Assembly (NCBI RefSeq): GCF_001466725.1
Contig: NZ_CP013650.1
Location: forward strand, 1,550,001-1,614,000
DNA from: Lacimicrobium alkaliphilum
GTDB lineage: Bacteria; Pseudomonadota; Gammaproteobacteria; Enterobacterales; Alteromonadaceae
Length of the DNA: 64,000 bases
Direction of reading: 5' to 3'
Shown: in pieces, positions 1 through 9,120 of the stretch
Numbering within the stretch: the first letter of the stretch is position 1
Layout of the letters: each line of letters opens with the position of its first letter
Position numbers and translations under genes: made by a program
The notes under the pieces: model-generated
What the model saw: only the letters and a program-made list of their open reading frames with translations
Told to the model about the DNA's origin: nothing
Database searches by the model: none

Positions 1-738
1 GTGGTGAGTATTCTTGCCCAGCAACGGCCACGCACGGCATTGTATTATCTGATGGAGCCGGTCAGGGGCCAGGATCTTGATGGCTGGCGCGCCAGTAATC
101 CCAAGGCCGGGCCGAAACGGCGCATTCAGCTTATCCGGCAACTGGCTGAAGCGCTCAAGGCGTTTCACGCCAATGATGCCGTACATCAGGATGTTAAGCC
201 CGGTAATGTACTGATTGATGATAACGACAAGTTGATGCTGGTGGATTTCGGCTCGGTGTTTGTGGCCGGGGTGGCCGAACTATACCGGCCGATAGAGCAC
301 CTCGGCGCTCTGGGCACGGCTACCTATGCCGATCCGAATTATTTGCTGGGTAAAAACCCTGGCGCTCAGGGCGATGTCTATAGTCTGGCAACTCTTTGCT
401 ATGAGCTGTTTACCGGCCAGTTGCCCTATGGGGAGCGAATCGCCGATTGTCGCACCTGGAGCGACTACGACAAGCTGCGCTATGTGTCTGCCAGCCGCCA
501 TAATCCGGTTATTCCGCTGTGGTTTGATCGGGCGCTGGAGCAGGGTGTGAGCTTTGATCTGACCCTGCGTTATCAGACCATTGATCAACTGATGGCCGAT
601 CTCAATCATCCCAATCCTGAATTGCTGAAAGAACTGCCACCCCCCAAAGAGGCGGGCAAGCTGATGCTGTGGAAGCTGATCAGCGGTTTCTGGTTTATCA
701 CCCTGCTGGTAGTGATTTATCTGTTTAGTCAGCAATAA
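1..738 (+). CDS. Serine/threonine protein kinase, C-terminal part (cut by window start)
   Basis: The 245 visible residues cover the C-lobe of a Hanks-type kinase. The catalytic loop HQDVKPGN lies at residues 62-69 (D64 catalytic, N69 metal) and the DFG motif at 82-84, followed by a typical GT-x-YADPNY activation segment. A single hydrophobic helix at about 223-243 ends the protein, so it is probably anchored in the inner membrane with a cytoplasmic kinase domain. The N-lobe (glycine loop, VAIK lysine) is absent, which the window edge explains; the GTG at base 1 should not be taken as the start. In related marine bacteria a kinase of this sort, often fused to an N-terminal PP2C phosphatase, sits between assimilatory nitrate reductase genes and narK. 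The narK gene 154 bp downstream fits that layout. The substrate is unknown. Confidence 0.85.
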   Translation: MVSILAQQRPRTALYYLMEPVRGQDLDGWRASNPKAGPKRRIQLIRQLAEALKAFHANDAVHQDVKPGNVLIDDNDKLMLVDFGSVFVAGVAELYRPIEHLGALGTATYADPNYLLGKNPGAQGDVYSLATLCYELFTGQLPYGERIADCRTWSDYDKLRYVSASRHNPVIPLWFDRALEQGVSFDLTLRYQTIDQLMADLNHPNPELLKELPPPKEAGKLMLWKLISGFWFITLLVVIYLFSQQ

Positions 739-766
739 CCTATGGGGATTGGTATAACAGGTTTCG

Positions 767-819
767 CTACCCCCAAAGAGATAGCCTTCCACCCCTTATA
801 ACCCGCGATCCTACCCCCA
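767..819. promoter_or_regulatory. Paired direct repeat upstream of narK
   Basis: The 9-mer CTACCCCCA occurs at 767-775 and again at 811-819, exactly 44 bp apart (four helical turns). It lies in the 154-bp gap between the kinase gene and the nitrate transporter. Same-face duplication suggests binding of a regulator. The TACCC core is loosely reminiscent of NarL-type heptamers but is not a clear match. No -35/-10 pair stands out. Confidence 0.3.
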
Positions 820-892
820 CAAGTGAATTGTTCCTTACAAGGCTATTGGTGATAGTGACAGGGACGAATTTTATTAACCAGAGGATGAGCCA

Positions 893-2506
893 ATGGCCAA
901 TCTTGACAGATGGGAACCGGAAGATGAGGGGTTCTGGCAAAGCCAGGGCAAAGCAATAGCACAGCGCAACCTGTGGATCTCTATTCCCAGTTTGCTGTGC
1001 GGATTTGCGGTGTGGTTGTACTGGGGGATCCTCACCGTACAGATGATGAATGCGGGTTTTGATTTTGCTGCCAGTGAACTCTTTACCCTGACCGCTATCG
1101 CCGGATTATCCGGTGCCACTTTGCGTATTCCCAGCAGCTTTTTTATTCGCTTCTGTGGTGGTCGTAATACCATTTTCTTTACCACCAGTTTACTGATAAT
1201 TCCGGCCTTTTTTACCGGCGTAGCGCTACAGAATCCTGATACGCCACTGTGGCAATATCAGTTACTGGCACTGCTGTCCGGTATTGGTGGCGGTAATTTT
1301 GCCTCATCAATGTCAAACATCAGCTTTTTCTTTCCCAAGAAGCAGCAGGGGCTGGCACTGGGCTTAAACGCCGGGCTGGGTAATTTTGGTGTGACCACCA
1401 TGCAGGTGCTGATCCCGTTGTTTATGACCATGGGCGTGTTTGGTGCGCTGGGTGGTGATCCGGTTACCCTGGTCTCTACTTCAGGCACTCTGATCGGCAA
1501 AATCCCGGCGGGCAGTGAAACCTGGATTCAGAATGGCGGTTTTTTGTGGTTGCTACTACTGGTACCACTGGCTCTGGCCACATTTTTTGGTATGAATAAT
1601 ATCCGTACTCAGGAGGTCACTCCGGATTTACCAAGCCTGCCCAAAGCGATTCTGATGATCAGTGCCATGTTACTGATTGGCCTGGTCACTTCTGCCGCGG
1701 GTTTATGGCTGATTTTGCCCGAGGCTGGCAATGGCTCTGGCTGGGAAGTACCCAAGGAAATCGTACTGGTGCTGGTCGTGGCAGCAACGGTCTTTATTCT
1801 GAAAATGCTGCCTGGTGCCATAGGTAAGAGTCTCAGCCGCCAATACCAGATCTTCCGTAATCACCACACCTGGGTGATGAGTGTGATTTACACCATGACC
1901 TTTGGCTCATTTATCGGTTTTGCAGCCGCCTTTCCGCTGGCTATCAAGGTGATCTTCGGCTTCCAGCATCTGATGGTGGATGGTGTGATGACCCACGATA
2001 CGGCCAATCCGAACGGTCCCAGTGCCCTGATGTTTGCCTGGATAGCACCTTTTATCGGCGCTTTGATCCGTCCCCTTGGCGGCTGGCTGGCGGATAAGTT
2101 CGGTGGTGCGCTGGTCACGCAGTTCTGTGCGCTGGTGATGGTGCTGTCTTCTCTTGGCGCCGCTTACTACATGCAAATGGCCTATCAGTCAGCAACCCCC
2201 GAACAGTTTTTCTGGCCTTTCTTTGGCTTGTTCCTGGTGCTCTTTGCCGCTACCGGTATAGGTAATGGTTCAACCTTCAGAACCATTGCCATGGTCTTTC
2301 CGAAAGAGCAGGCCGGGCCGGTGCTGGGCTGGACCTCTGCGGTTGCCGCCTATGGTGCATTCTATATTCCTAAGGTGTTCGGTGAGCAGATTAAAGCCAC
2401 TACGCCGGAAGTCGCATTGATTGGTTTTGCCATTTTCTATGGTGTGTGTCTGGTACTGAACTGGATGTTCTACTTACGTAAGAATGGCCAGTTCTATAAC
2501 CCTTAA
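893..2506 (+). CDS. narK: NarK-family nitrate/nitrite transporter (MFS)
   Basis: A 537-residue, highly hydrophobic major facilitator protein that moves nitrate and/or nitrite across the inner membrane. The NarK nitrate signature is clear at about residues 130-165 (a GGGNFASSMSNISFFFPKK stretch followed by QGLALGLNAGLGNFGVT). A second, similar glycine-rich signature lies in the C-terminal half (GIGNGSTFRTIAMVFPKEQAG). ATG 893 is preceded by an AGAGGA ribosome site. A rho-independent hairpin follows the stop. The kinase-like gene upstream and the molybdenum cofactor genes further right suggest a nitrate assimilation neighbourhood, although the nitrate reductase itself is not in the window. Whether it is a nitrate/proton symporter or a nitrate/nitrite antiporter cannot be read from the sequence. 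Confidence 0.95.
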   Translation: MANLDRWEPEDEGFWQSQGKAIAQRNLWISIPSLLCGFAVWLYWGILTVQMMNAGFDFAASELFTLTAIAGLSGATLRIPSSFFIRFCGGRNTIFFTTSLLIIPAFFTGVALQNPDTPLWQYQLLALLSGIGGGNFASSMSNISFFFPKKQQGLALGLNAGLGNFGVTTMQVLIPLFMTMGVFGALGGDPVTLVSTSGTLIGKIPAGSETWIQNGGFLWLLLLVPLALATFFGMNNIRTQEVTPDLPSLPKAILMISAMLLIGLVTSAAGLWLILPEAGNGSGWEVPKEIVLVLVVAATVFILKMLPGAIGKSLSRQYQIFRNHHTWVMSVIYTMTFGSFIGFAAAFPLAIKVIFGFQHLMVDGVMTHDTANPNGPSALMFAWIAPFIGALIRPLGGWLADKFGGALVTQFCALVMVLSSLGAAYYMQMAYQSATPEQFFWPFFGLFLVLFAATGIGNGSTFRTIAMVFPKEQAGPVLGWTSAVAAYGAFYIPKVFGEQIKATTPEVALIGFAIFYGVCLVLNWMFYLRKNGQFYNP

Positions 2507-2532
2507 CCTTGCTTCAGCAAAGTCAGTCAAAG

Positions 2533-2564
2533 GCCGCCAGTTTTTTATCTGGCGGCTTTTTCTT
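2533..2564 (+). terminator. Rho-independent terminator after narK
   Basis: Perfect 8-bp stem GCCGCCAG / CTGGCGGC around an 8-nt T-rich loop, followed by TTTTTCTT. It ends immediately before the ribosome site of the next gene (AAGGAG at 2566-2571), so the following enzyme must either be read through or have its own promoter. Confidence 0.9.
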
Positions 2565-2577
2565 TAAGGAGAGCACT

Positions 2578-4386
2578 GTGTTTAATTACGAGAAAAATCT
2601 TGGCCAGGCCTACACTGAGCGTCTGCCCGATCTGGGTCAGACCATAGCCCGGTGTATTGCACTTTTTGGTGGTAAACGGCTATATGGTGTCGGTGGTGAC
2701 TTTGCCGCAAATTTAATCGGGGCGCTGCAGCCTTACCTTGAGCTTTGCCCCTCCAGCAATGAAATGCATGCCGGTTTTAGTGCCTGTGCTCAGGCGGAAA
2801 CCGAAGGTATGGGCTTTTGCCTGACCACTTATACGGTGGGCAGCCTGCCTTGTGTATCCGCTGCTGCGCTGGCGATGACCGAGAGCCTGCCGGTGGTATT
2901 TATTTCCGGTGCACCGGGGGAACAGGAGGTGGGCAAGCAGGCTATTCATCACACAGTGCACGCGCGGGCAGCCTGGCGTACTCAGTATGATAATGCTCTG
3001 CAGGCCTTCGCGGCGCTGGGTATAAAGGCCGAACGTTTACAGGGTCAGCGCAATGATGGCCAGCCGAATATGGCCGGAGAGCGCTTTTTACAGCTTTTGC
3101 ATTATGCCTGGCAGCATAGACAGCCGGTATTTATTGAAGTGCCCAGAGATCAGGTGTTCAGTAAAACCCAGGCCTTGCAGTTACCCGACTCACCGGCTCA
3201 GTTAGGTTGTGGCTCTCAATTGCTGGCAGGTAGTGAACTGATTGCCGGGGAGATCCGCCGCCGCCTTAGTCAGGCGAAAAGGCCGGTGCTGTTTATCGGT
3301 GACGGGGTGAAGCATAATCCGCGCTTGCGTGAGCTGTTACTTGAGTTTTCACAAAAGCACCATATCCCCTTTGCCACCAGCTGGTTTGCCAAGGGGCTGT
3401 TTGATGAGTTTGATGCCCTTTGTCTGGGCGCCTATAACGGTGTGTTCAGCGATAATCTCAGCCGCGATTATATCGAGCAGCATGCCGATTATGTGATTGA
3501 TGTTGCCAGCAGCATCTATGCGCAGGATACCAATACCGCCTTCGCCACCGGCAGTCATTTTATCGAGGATTTTGCCAATAAAACGGTACTCAAGGGCACC
3601 GCGTTGCAGGAACAGGATCTGGTGGAACTGTTTGAGCATTTGTTGTGCATGACCCTGCCGGTGTTTGAAAATACCTTGCCAGTCAGGGCAAACACCTCAG
3701 GGCCTCTGGCCAATACCGAAAAGCTGGATTTTCATAATCTGGCACCGGCACTGAACCAGCTTCAACAGCAGGATAGCAACCCCTATCTGTATTTACCTGA
3801 GGTGGGCAACAGTTATTTTGCCAGCTACAGCCTTAAAACCCGCCTCGGCGGGGCAGGGCGGGGCTGGCTGACCAACCCCTGGTACGGTGCCATGGGCACC
3901 ACGCTGCCTTATGCCCGCCACTGTGCAAAACTGGTACAGGAACAGGGCCTGGATGAGCGTGTAGTGGTGATAACAGGTGATGGCGGCCTGCATTTTCAGT
4001 CTAACGAGCTGATCGAGATTCAAAAAGATCGCACCGGCATCATCATTATCTATATGCGTAATAATATTTTCCATCTGGGTAAAAGTGGTGACGGGCCAAT
4101 CTATCACTGTAATGATCCGGCCTTTGATATCCATAAACTGATCGCAGCATACGGTGGGGAGTCGGCCCATTGCCGCACTGTAGGCGAGTTTAACCAGGTG
4201 TTTAAAGACTATGCTCAGCAGAATAAGGGGCTGAAACTGATTGAGGTACCGGCCGATCCTGATGAGCAATATCAATGCCGGGAGATCCGTTTGCTGAATT
4301 TGTATATCAAAGCTAAGAACGGCGATGCCGATGCCCTTGAAAAGTGGCAGAAAACGTCAACTCAGCAGGGCGCCGGGATCAACTAG
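2578..4386 (+). CDS. Thiamine-diphosphate-dependent alpha-keto acid decarboxylase-like enzyme
   Basis: I choose GTG 2578 as the start because AAGGAGAG lies just before it and the in-frame upstream extension would run through the narK terminator hairpin; this gives 602 residues, the usual size for the family. The N-terminal Pyr domain carries the conserved cofactor-activating Glu (SSNEMHAG). An IHHTVH sequence resembles the paired-histidine motif of pyruvate and indolepyruvate decarboxylases. The C-terminal PP domain has the metal/ThDP motif (VITGDGG, then YMRNN about 25 residues on). It therefore most resembles decarboxylases rather than acetolactate synthases, but the substrate is unknown. 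Its stop codon overlaps the stop of the convergent exporter gene by 4 bp (CTAG). Confidence 0.8.
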   Translation: MFNYEKNLGQAYTERLPDLGQTIARCIALFGGKRLYGVGGDFAANLIGALQPYLELCPSSNEMHAGFSACAQAETEGMGFCLTTYTVGSLPCVSAAALAMTESLPVVFISGAPGEQEVGKQAIHHTVHARAAWRTQYDNALQAFAALGIKAERLQGQRNDGQPNMAGERFLQLLHYAWQHRQPVFIEVPRDQVFSKTQALQLPDSPAQLGCGSQLLAGSELIAGEIRRRLSQAKRPVLFIGDGVKHNPRLRELLLEFSQKHHIPFATSWFAKGLFDEFDALCLGAYNGVFSDNLSRDYIEQHADYVIDVASSIYAQDTNTAFATGSHFIEDFANKTVLKGTALQEQDLVELFEHLLCMTLPVFENTLPVRANTSGPLANTEKLDFHNLAPALNQLQQQDSNPYLYLPEVGNSYFASYSLKTRLGGAGRGWLTNPWYGAMGTTLPYARHCAKLVQEQGLDERVVVITGDGGLHFQSNELIEIQKDRTGIIIIYMRNNIFHLGKSGDGPIYHCNDPAFDIHKLIAAYGGESAHCRTVGEFNQVFKDYAQQNKGLKLIEVPADPDEQYQCREIRLLNLYIKAKNGDADALEKWQKTSTQQGAGIN

Positions 4387-6779
4387 CGTTTTTTGACAAA
4401 CCTCATCAGTAATGCCGGTAACAGGGTCAGATCGGCAAGCAGCGCCAGCATCATGGTCAGACCGGTGAGCAATCCGAAGTATATGCTGGGCACAAAGTCA
4501 GACAGCCCCAGTGTGGCAAAACCCAGCGTGATGATGATGGAGGTGTAGAGCAGGGCGTAACCGACAGTATGAAAGGTTTTTTCGGCGGCTTGCTCCGGTG
4601 TGTTGTCGTTCAGGTTCTGTTTATAGTGATGAGCGAAATGGATGGTGTCATCCACTGCGATACCCATAGCGATGGCGGCGATGGTGATGGTCATCAGATC
4701 CAGCGGGATCGCCAGCCAGCCCATAATACCGAGGATCAGCAAGGTACAGAGGATATTGGGTACCAGGGTGATAAGCGCCATTCCAAAGGAGCGGAACACC
4801 AGCAGTAATACCAGTGCCAGCGCCACATACACTACGCCAAGGGTCTGGATCTGGGATTTATACAGCCGCGAGAGAATATCCTGGTAAAGCACAAACAGGT
4901 TGGTCAGCTCGATTTGCGCAGGGTCAACGCCCTGTTTGCCGATGTAGGTTTTAAGGCTTTGTAAAAACTCGGCCCGGTTGAGCCCCTCGGTGCTGTCCTG
5001 AATACGCGAGCTGATACGAAGCTGTTGGTCATCGGTATTCAGATAACTGCCCAGTAACCTGTCGCGCAGCGATCTATCCAGTAAGTGGTACAGAGAATTA
5101 AGTTCATATTCTGTCAGTGGCTGGCCCTGATTAATCTTCTTGGCCAGTTCGGTAAAATTAAATACCGAGGTGACATTGCCGACGGCGTCATACTGGCTGA
5201 GCAGATGCTGAATTTTCTGTAGTGTCTGTACCGTTTGGGCGCTGAGTACCAGATCCTGTTTGCGTTCAGATTCGGGGATTTGATAGACGATATCCAGCGG
5301 TGTTGAACCGCCAAATTGCTGATCGATAAAGGTCAGTTCCTTACGGATCTGGGTGGACTCACGAAAATAATTCAGAAAGCTGTTTTCCACTTCCAGCCTG
5401 GCCAGGCCGATGCCTCCGGCCACTGCCACAATCAGGGTGCAGATTACCACCAGAGTTTTGTATCTGCTGCTGATGGTCATGCAGGCATTGAGCAGCGGTT
5501 TTAGCACCGGATTATTCTGTTCTGTGGGCCTTGGCGGAGACAGGCTGATCAGTACAGGAAACAGCAACAGACTGACACTGATAGACACCAGCATGGCAAC
5601 AATCATCATCCAGCCAAAACTGACCACAGGCTGGATATTGCTGATCAACAGCGAGGCAAAGCCTACTGAGGTGGTTAAAGCGGCATAAAAGCATGGTGTG
5701 GATTTTTCAGCGAAGGTTTTTATTATCAGTTGCTTATGCTTGACCTCAGGTGTGCTGGCGGCGAGTTGTCGGTAATGAACTATCAGGTGGATGCAGACCG
5801 CCAGGGTGAGGATGAGTTGCAGGGCAATAAAGTTCGATGAAATAACCGTGGTCTTAAAGCCCAGCAGTCCAAACATTCCCATCGTCAGCAATACGCTGGC
5901 ACCGCAACAGACCAGAGGCAATAGTACAAATTGCCAGCGTCGGAATACCAGCCACAACATCAGGCCGATAAACACGGCGATGCCGGTGCCAAACAGCTTA
6001 AGATCCTGCTGGATGATGCGAATAAGCTGATAGCCCAGCACATGGGCACCGCCAAGGTAAATATCCGCTTCCTGTTCGTAGGGGGCGACCATGTCATAGA
6101 TTTGCTCTATTTCATTGGCGCGGATCCGATCCAGTTTTTGTTGCATTGGTTCGGCGCGGGCTTTGAGGGACTCAACCTGCTGCTTTTGTTCCTCAGTCAG
6201 CTCACCTGTGAGGGCCTGTTTCTGAATAGCGATAATCTGTTTGTCAATTTCAGCCAGTTCTTCGTCTTGTTTAAACAGGATCTGAATGGCGGTCGCGTCC
6301 TGCTGTTGATTGACCAGTAAGTCTTCATACAAGGGGTGGGCGGTGAGGATGCTCTGCATTTGCTGTGCGGAATATTGCCGGCTTTGCCAGGTCCAGTCGT
6401 CGGGGTCGAGATCCGTTTGTAACCCCTCCATGGCCTGCAACAAAGGCACATTGAGGATGGAGGTCACCGCATCAACCCGTTCCAGCTGTTGCAGTTTGTC
6501 GCTGATTTCGGTGATATCACTAAAGGTCTTGTCGCTGAAAAGTTCGTGCTCGCGGGGTTTGTAAGCCAGCAGAATAAATTCATGGGGATTAAACTTCTGG
6601 CTCATGATCTGAGACTTGATATACAGCTGATTGTCGCGAGTCAGCAGGGTGTCGGCGGAGGCATCGATGCGAAAGTCTTTAACGAAATAACCGATGCCGG
6701 CACAGGCAAGGGCAAAGATAAACAGTATTAGCAGCCCGTGTCGGATCAGCCAGCCGGCAAATTTCTCGCGACTACTCAT
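4383..6779 (-). CDS. RND-superfamily (MMPL-type) exporter
   Basis: A 798-residue inner-membrane protein with two homologous halves. Each half has one N-terminal helix, a large periplasmic loop (about 50-245 and 450-630), then a block of about five helices; the second half contains the family motif AIAMGIAVDDTIHFAHHY. This is the layout of hydrophobe/lipid RND exporters (HpnN and MMPL relatives). Its start overlaps the end of the mlaA gene by 8 bp (ATG inside the last mlaA codons), so the two are almost certainly co-translated. Together they suggest a phospholipid or other lipid trafficking path between the membranes; the cargo is not known. It is distinct from tripartite drug pumps, which are larger and have AcrA-type partners. 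Confidence 0.88.
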   Translation of the reverse strand: MSSREKFAGWLIRHGLLILFIFALACAGIGYFVKDFRIDASADTLLTRDNQLYIKSQIMSQKFNPHEFILLAYKPREHELFSDKTFSDITEISDKLQQLERVDAVTSILNVPLLQAMEGLQTDLDPDDWTWQSRQYSAQQMQSILTAHPLYEDLLVNQQQDATAIQILFKQDEELAEIDKQIIAIQKQALTGELTEEQKQQVESLKARAEPMQQKLDRIRANEIEQIYDMVAPYEQEADIYLGGAHVLGYQLIRIIQQDLKLFGTGIAVFIGLMLWLVFRRWQFVLLPLVCCGASVLLTMGMFGLLGFKTTVISSNFIALQLILTLAVCIHLIVHYRQLAASTPEVKHKQLIIKTFAEKSTPCFYAALTTSVGFASLLISNIQPVVSFGWMMIVAMLVSISVSLLLFPVLISLSPPRPTEQNNPVLKPLLNACMTISSRYKTLVVICTLIVAVAGGIGLARLEVENSFLNYFRESTQIRKELTFIDQQFGGSTPLDIVYQIPESERKQDLVLSAQTVQTLQKIQHLLSQYDAVGNVTSVFNFTELAKKINQGQPLTEYELNSLYHLLDRSLRDRLLGSYLNTDDQQLRISSRIQDSTEGLNRAEFLQSLKTYIGKQGVDPAQIELTNLFVLYQDILSRLYKSQIQTLGVVYVALALVLLLVFRSFGMALITLVPNILCTLLILGIMGWLAIPLDLMTITIAAIAMGIAVDDTIHFAHHYKQNLNDNTPEQAAEKTFHTVGYALLYTSIIITLGFATLGLSDFVPSIYFGLLTGLTMMLALLADLTLLPALLMRFVKKR

Positions 6780-7623
6780 CCTGTGTTTCGCTCTCTTTCT
6801 GATATTGCTGGTCCCGCAGCAGGTTTTGCAGATACTGATTTCTGAAATAGCGATAGGGATCTTCGCTCTGGGCTTTCAGCTCTTCGTATTTAAGCAGGCT
6901 GGGTACGGCCTGCTGATAACCATTGAACATCTGCCAGTAGCCGGTTTGCGGACGATCAGTAATGGCTTCCAGCGGGGTGATCATACTCTCGGTAAAAGTG
7001 GAAAAGCCGCTGCGCACATCGCTCTGACCGATAAAGGGCAGCACCAGAAATGCCCCGTAACCCACATCATGATGGGCCAGGCTGTCGCCCAGGGTGGACC
7101 TGGCAGGCTGCAGCTCTAACCAGTGCGTGGCCGGGTCAAACAGGCCCAACAGCCCTAAGGTGCTGTTAATAACAAAACGGCCCAGGTTACGTCCCGCCTG
7201 TTTGCCCTCACCCTGCAATGCATGGTTGAGGCTGTTCCAGGGTTCGCGGATATTGGCAAAGAAGTTGGATACACCGATCCGAAACGGGGAAGGAAGGTGG
7301 TTGTAACCCCGCGCAACAGGTATCAGTGCATAGCGGTACACCACATCATTAAAACCGAACATGGCCCGGTTAAAGCCTTCCAGCGGGTCTTCAAACTGTT
7401 GTTCCGAATACCCCACCACCGTAGGCTCAAGGGTGTCGGTGCCTTCTGGTGTTGCCACCACTAAGGAATCATTGGCCGAATCGCGGTTTGGGGGTGAAAT
7501 CTGCTCAGAAGAAGACTGACTGGCACAGCCAAAAGAGAGGGCGATGAATGCCACAATTACCAGTGTTGCGGCTTTGTTTGCCGCCAGATGCATTACCTGT
7601 AGCGCTTTTCCTGACTCTTCCAT
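6772..7623 (-). CDS. mlaA: MlaA (VacJ) family outer-membrane lipoprotein
   Basis: A 283-residue lipoprotein: a hydrophobic signal segment is followed by a cysteine at residue 33 (SFGC, an atypical lipobox). The MlaA core follows, beginning DPLEGFNRAMFGFNDVVYR, with FFANIREPWNSLNHALQGEG and RFVINSTLGLLGLFDPA. MlaA removes mislocalised phospholipid from the outer leaflet of the outer membrane. Canonical partners MlaFEDB are not here; instead an RND exporter gene overlaps its 3' end, which suggests a dedicated pair. The ATG at 7623 follows GGGGCGAGG; the internal ATG at 7593 would give a more conventional signal peptide and is a real alternative. Confidence 0.9.
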   Translation of the reverse strand: MEESGKALQVMHLAANKAATLVIVAFIALSFGCASQSSSEQISPPNRDSANDSLVVATPEGTDTLEPTVVGYSEQQFEDPLEGFNRAMFGFNDVVYRYALIPVARGYNHLPSPFRIGVSNFFANIREPWNSLNHALQGEGKQAGRNLGRFVINSTLGLLGLFDPATHWLELQPARSTLGDSLAHHDVGYGAFLVLPFIGQSDVRSGFSTFTESMITPLEAITDRPQTGYWQMFNGYQQAVPSLLKYEELKAQSEDPYRYFRNQYLQNLLRDQQYQKESETQDE

Positions 7624-7767
7624 GCCTCGCCCCGGCTACCGTTAGACATTTATCATGTCAGCAAAGGCCAGGCTGGTCAAACAATCAGCAAAGACAATAG
7701 CCTGACCGTTCCGGACTGCTGCTGCAAGATGGAAACTATGCAGATCAAAAAGTATCTGTTTTACAGT

Positions 7768-8196
7768 TTAATCTGCTGCCTGGCCCTGGATTGTGATGAC
7801 CAGAGTTCTGCCGGAGGCATGATTGCGATGCTCGCACAGATAAATACCCTGCCAGGTGCCCATATTAAGCCGGCCATCGGTGACCGGAATGCTCAGGTTG
7901 CTGCCTAAAATGCTGGCCTTTAAGTGAGCCGGCATATCGTCACTGCCCTCATAATCGTGTTTATAGTAGGGCATATTTTCCGGCACCATCTGATTAAAAT
8001 GGCTTTCGAAGTCCAGGCGTACGGTAGGGTCGGCATCTTCATTGATGGTCAGTGAGGCCGATGTGTGCCTGATAAACACATGCATCAGGCCCACTTTTAA
8101 CTTCGCCAGTTCAGGTAACTGCCTCACCACCTCATCGGTGATCAAATGAAATCCGCGCGCTCTGGATTTCAGGTTAATCTCTTTCTGTATCCACAT
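7768..8196 (-). CDS. yjbQ: YjbQ / UPF0047 family protein
   Basis: A 142-residue single-domain protein of the YjbQ family, recognisable from RGFHLITDEV, HTSASLTINEDADPTVRLD and the C-terminal GTWQGIYLCEHRNHASGRTLVITI. Conserved His, Glu and Asp residues form a metal or anion site; family members have weak thiamine-phosphate synthase activity, and the physiological role is unsettled. I choose ATG 8196 (product begins MWIQKEI, as E. coli YjbQ begins MWYQK) over the in-frame TTG at 8208. The start overlaps the region of the moeB stop (8198), so it is probably translated from a moeB-yjbQ transcript. Confidence 0.92.
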   Translation of the reverse strand: MWIQKEINLKSRARGFHLITDEVVRQLPELAKLKVGLMHVFIRHTSASLTINEDADPTVRLDFESHFNQMVPENMPYYKHDYEGSDDMPAHLKASILGSNLSIPVTDGRLNMGTWQGIYLCEHRNHASGRTLVITIQGQAAD

Positions 8197-8197
8197 G

Positions 8198-8965
8198 CTA
8201 TCTGTCAATGTTTTCTGGCCGGCAAACTGTACAGTCGGGATTTCGCGGTATCTTCAGCTGCTGCCACTGGCCGGTTTTGCCATCAAAAAGCTGTAACTTT
8301 CCGTCACCGAAATCGCCACACTGAGTCAGTATCTTAACCGCTTCAAGGGCCTGCATCACTCCCATCACGCCTACAACCGGAGCGAGAATACCGGACTCCA
8401 CACAGCTTAACTGTTGTTCGCCAAATAAATGGGAAAGGCAATGGTAACAGGGGCCATGTTGAGAGGGAATATAACTGAACAGCTGGCCTTCCATACGGAT
8501 CGCCGCCGCACAGACTAAAGGCTTGCTCTGATTAACACAGACCCGGTTGATTAAATCGCGACTGGCCAGGTTATCGGTGCAATCGAGCACCATATCCTGT
8601 TCAGCAACACGCTGCTCAAGGGCCGGCTCGTCCAGGCGGGTAGTCAGTGCACTAAGCCGGCAGTCACTGTTAAGTTGTTTAAGCCGCTCAAGCGCAGCTG
8701 TGGCCTTGTTCTGGCCAAGGTCCTGTTCGCTGAAAAGAATCTGCCGTTGCAGGTTGCTCAGTGCCACTTCGTCATTATCGTTCAGGGTCAGGTGGCCAAC
8801 ACCCGAAGCCACCAGATACTGCGCCGCAGGGCATCCAAGGCCGCCAACGCCGATGATCAGTACCCTGGCGTTGAGCAGTTGTTCCTGGCGGGGCAGATCA
8901 AAGCCCGGCAGCAGGATCTGGCGGTTATAGCGCAGGGCTTGCTGAGGTGTAAGTTGCTGACTCAA
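8198..8965 (-). CDS. moeB: MoeB/ThiF/HesA family adenylyltransferase
   Basis: A 255-residue E1-like enzyme that would adenylate the C-terminal glycine of a sulfur-carrier protein (MoaD in molybdopterin synthesis, or ThiS in thiamine synthesis). The Rossmann ATP motif GVGGLGCP is at about residues 39-46, followed by DNDEVALSNLQRQ, the D-N pair (DCTDNLASR) and a structural zinc site from two cysteine pairs (CYHC and CTVC). Length and absence of a rhodanese extension fit short bacterial MoeB. The mobA-like gene on the other side of the divergent intergenic region favours MoeB. The start is TTG 8965 with AAAGG upstream; I see no nearby ATG alternative. Confidence 0.88.
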   Translation of the reverse strand: MSQQLTPQQALRYNRQILLPGFDLPRQEQLLNARVLIIGVGGLGCPAAQYLVASGVGHLTLNDNDEVALSNLQRQILFSEQDLGQNKATAALERLKQLNSDCRLSALTTRLDEPALEQRVAEQDMVLDCTDNLASRDLINRVCVNQSKPLVCAAAIRMEGQLFSYIPSQHGPCYHCLSHLFGEQQLSCVESGILAPVVGVMGVMQALEAVKILTQCGDFGDGKLQLFDGKTGQWQQLKIPRNPDCTVCRPENIDR

Positions 8966-9120
8966 TGCGTGGCCTTTACTGTTGTGAGTTTTCTATTTGT
9001 AACGCCGCACTGGCACTAAGGCAATACCCACAGTAAATAACCAACTAACTCTTCTGGCGTATGGCCCGGAGCATATGCTGATGATTAGACTGGAGCTTTG
9101 TGACTGACAGGTAAAAAAGA

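Noticed and set aside
2509..2577. TTG start for the ThDP enzyme 23 codons upstream
   Set aside because: That stretch encodes the narK terminator hairpin and has no ribosome site; GTG 2578 has AAGGAGAG.
2507..2577. TPP riboswitch before the thiamine-dependent enzyme
   Set aside because: Only a terminator hairpin is present in the gap; the conserved CUGAGA and thi-box pattern is absent, and such riboswitches control synthesis or uptake of thiamine rather than enzymes using it.
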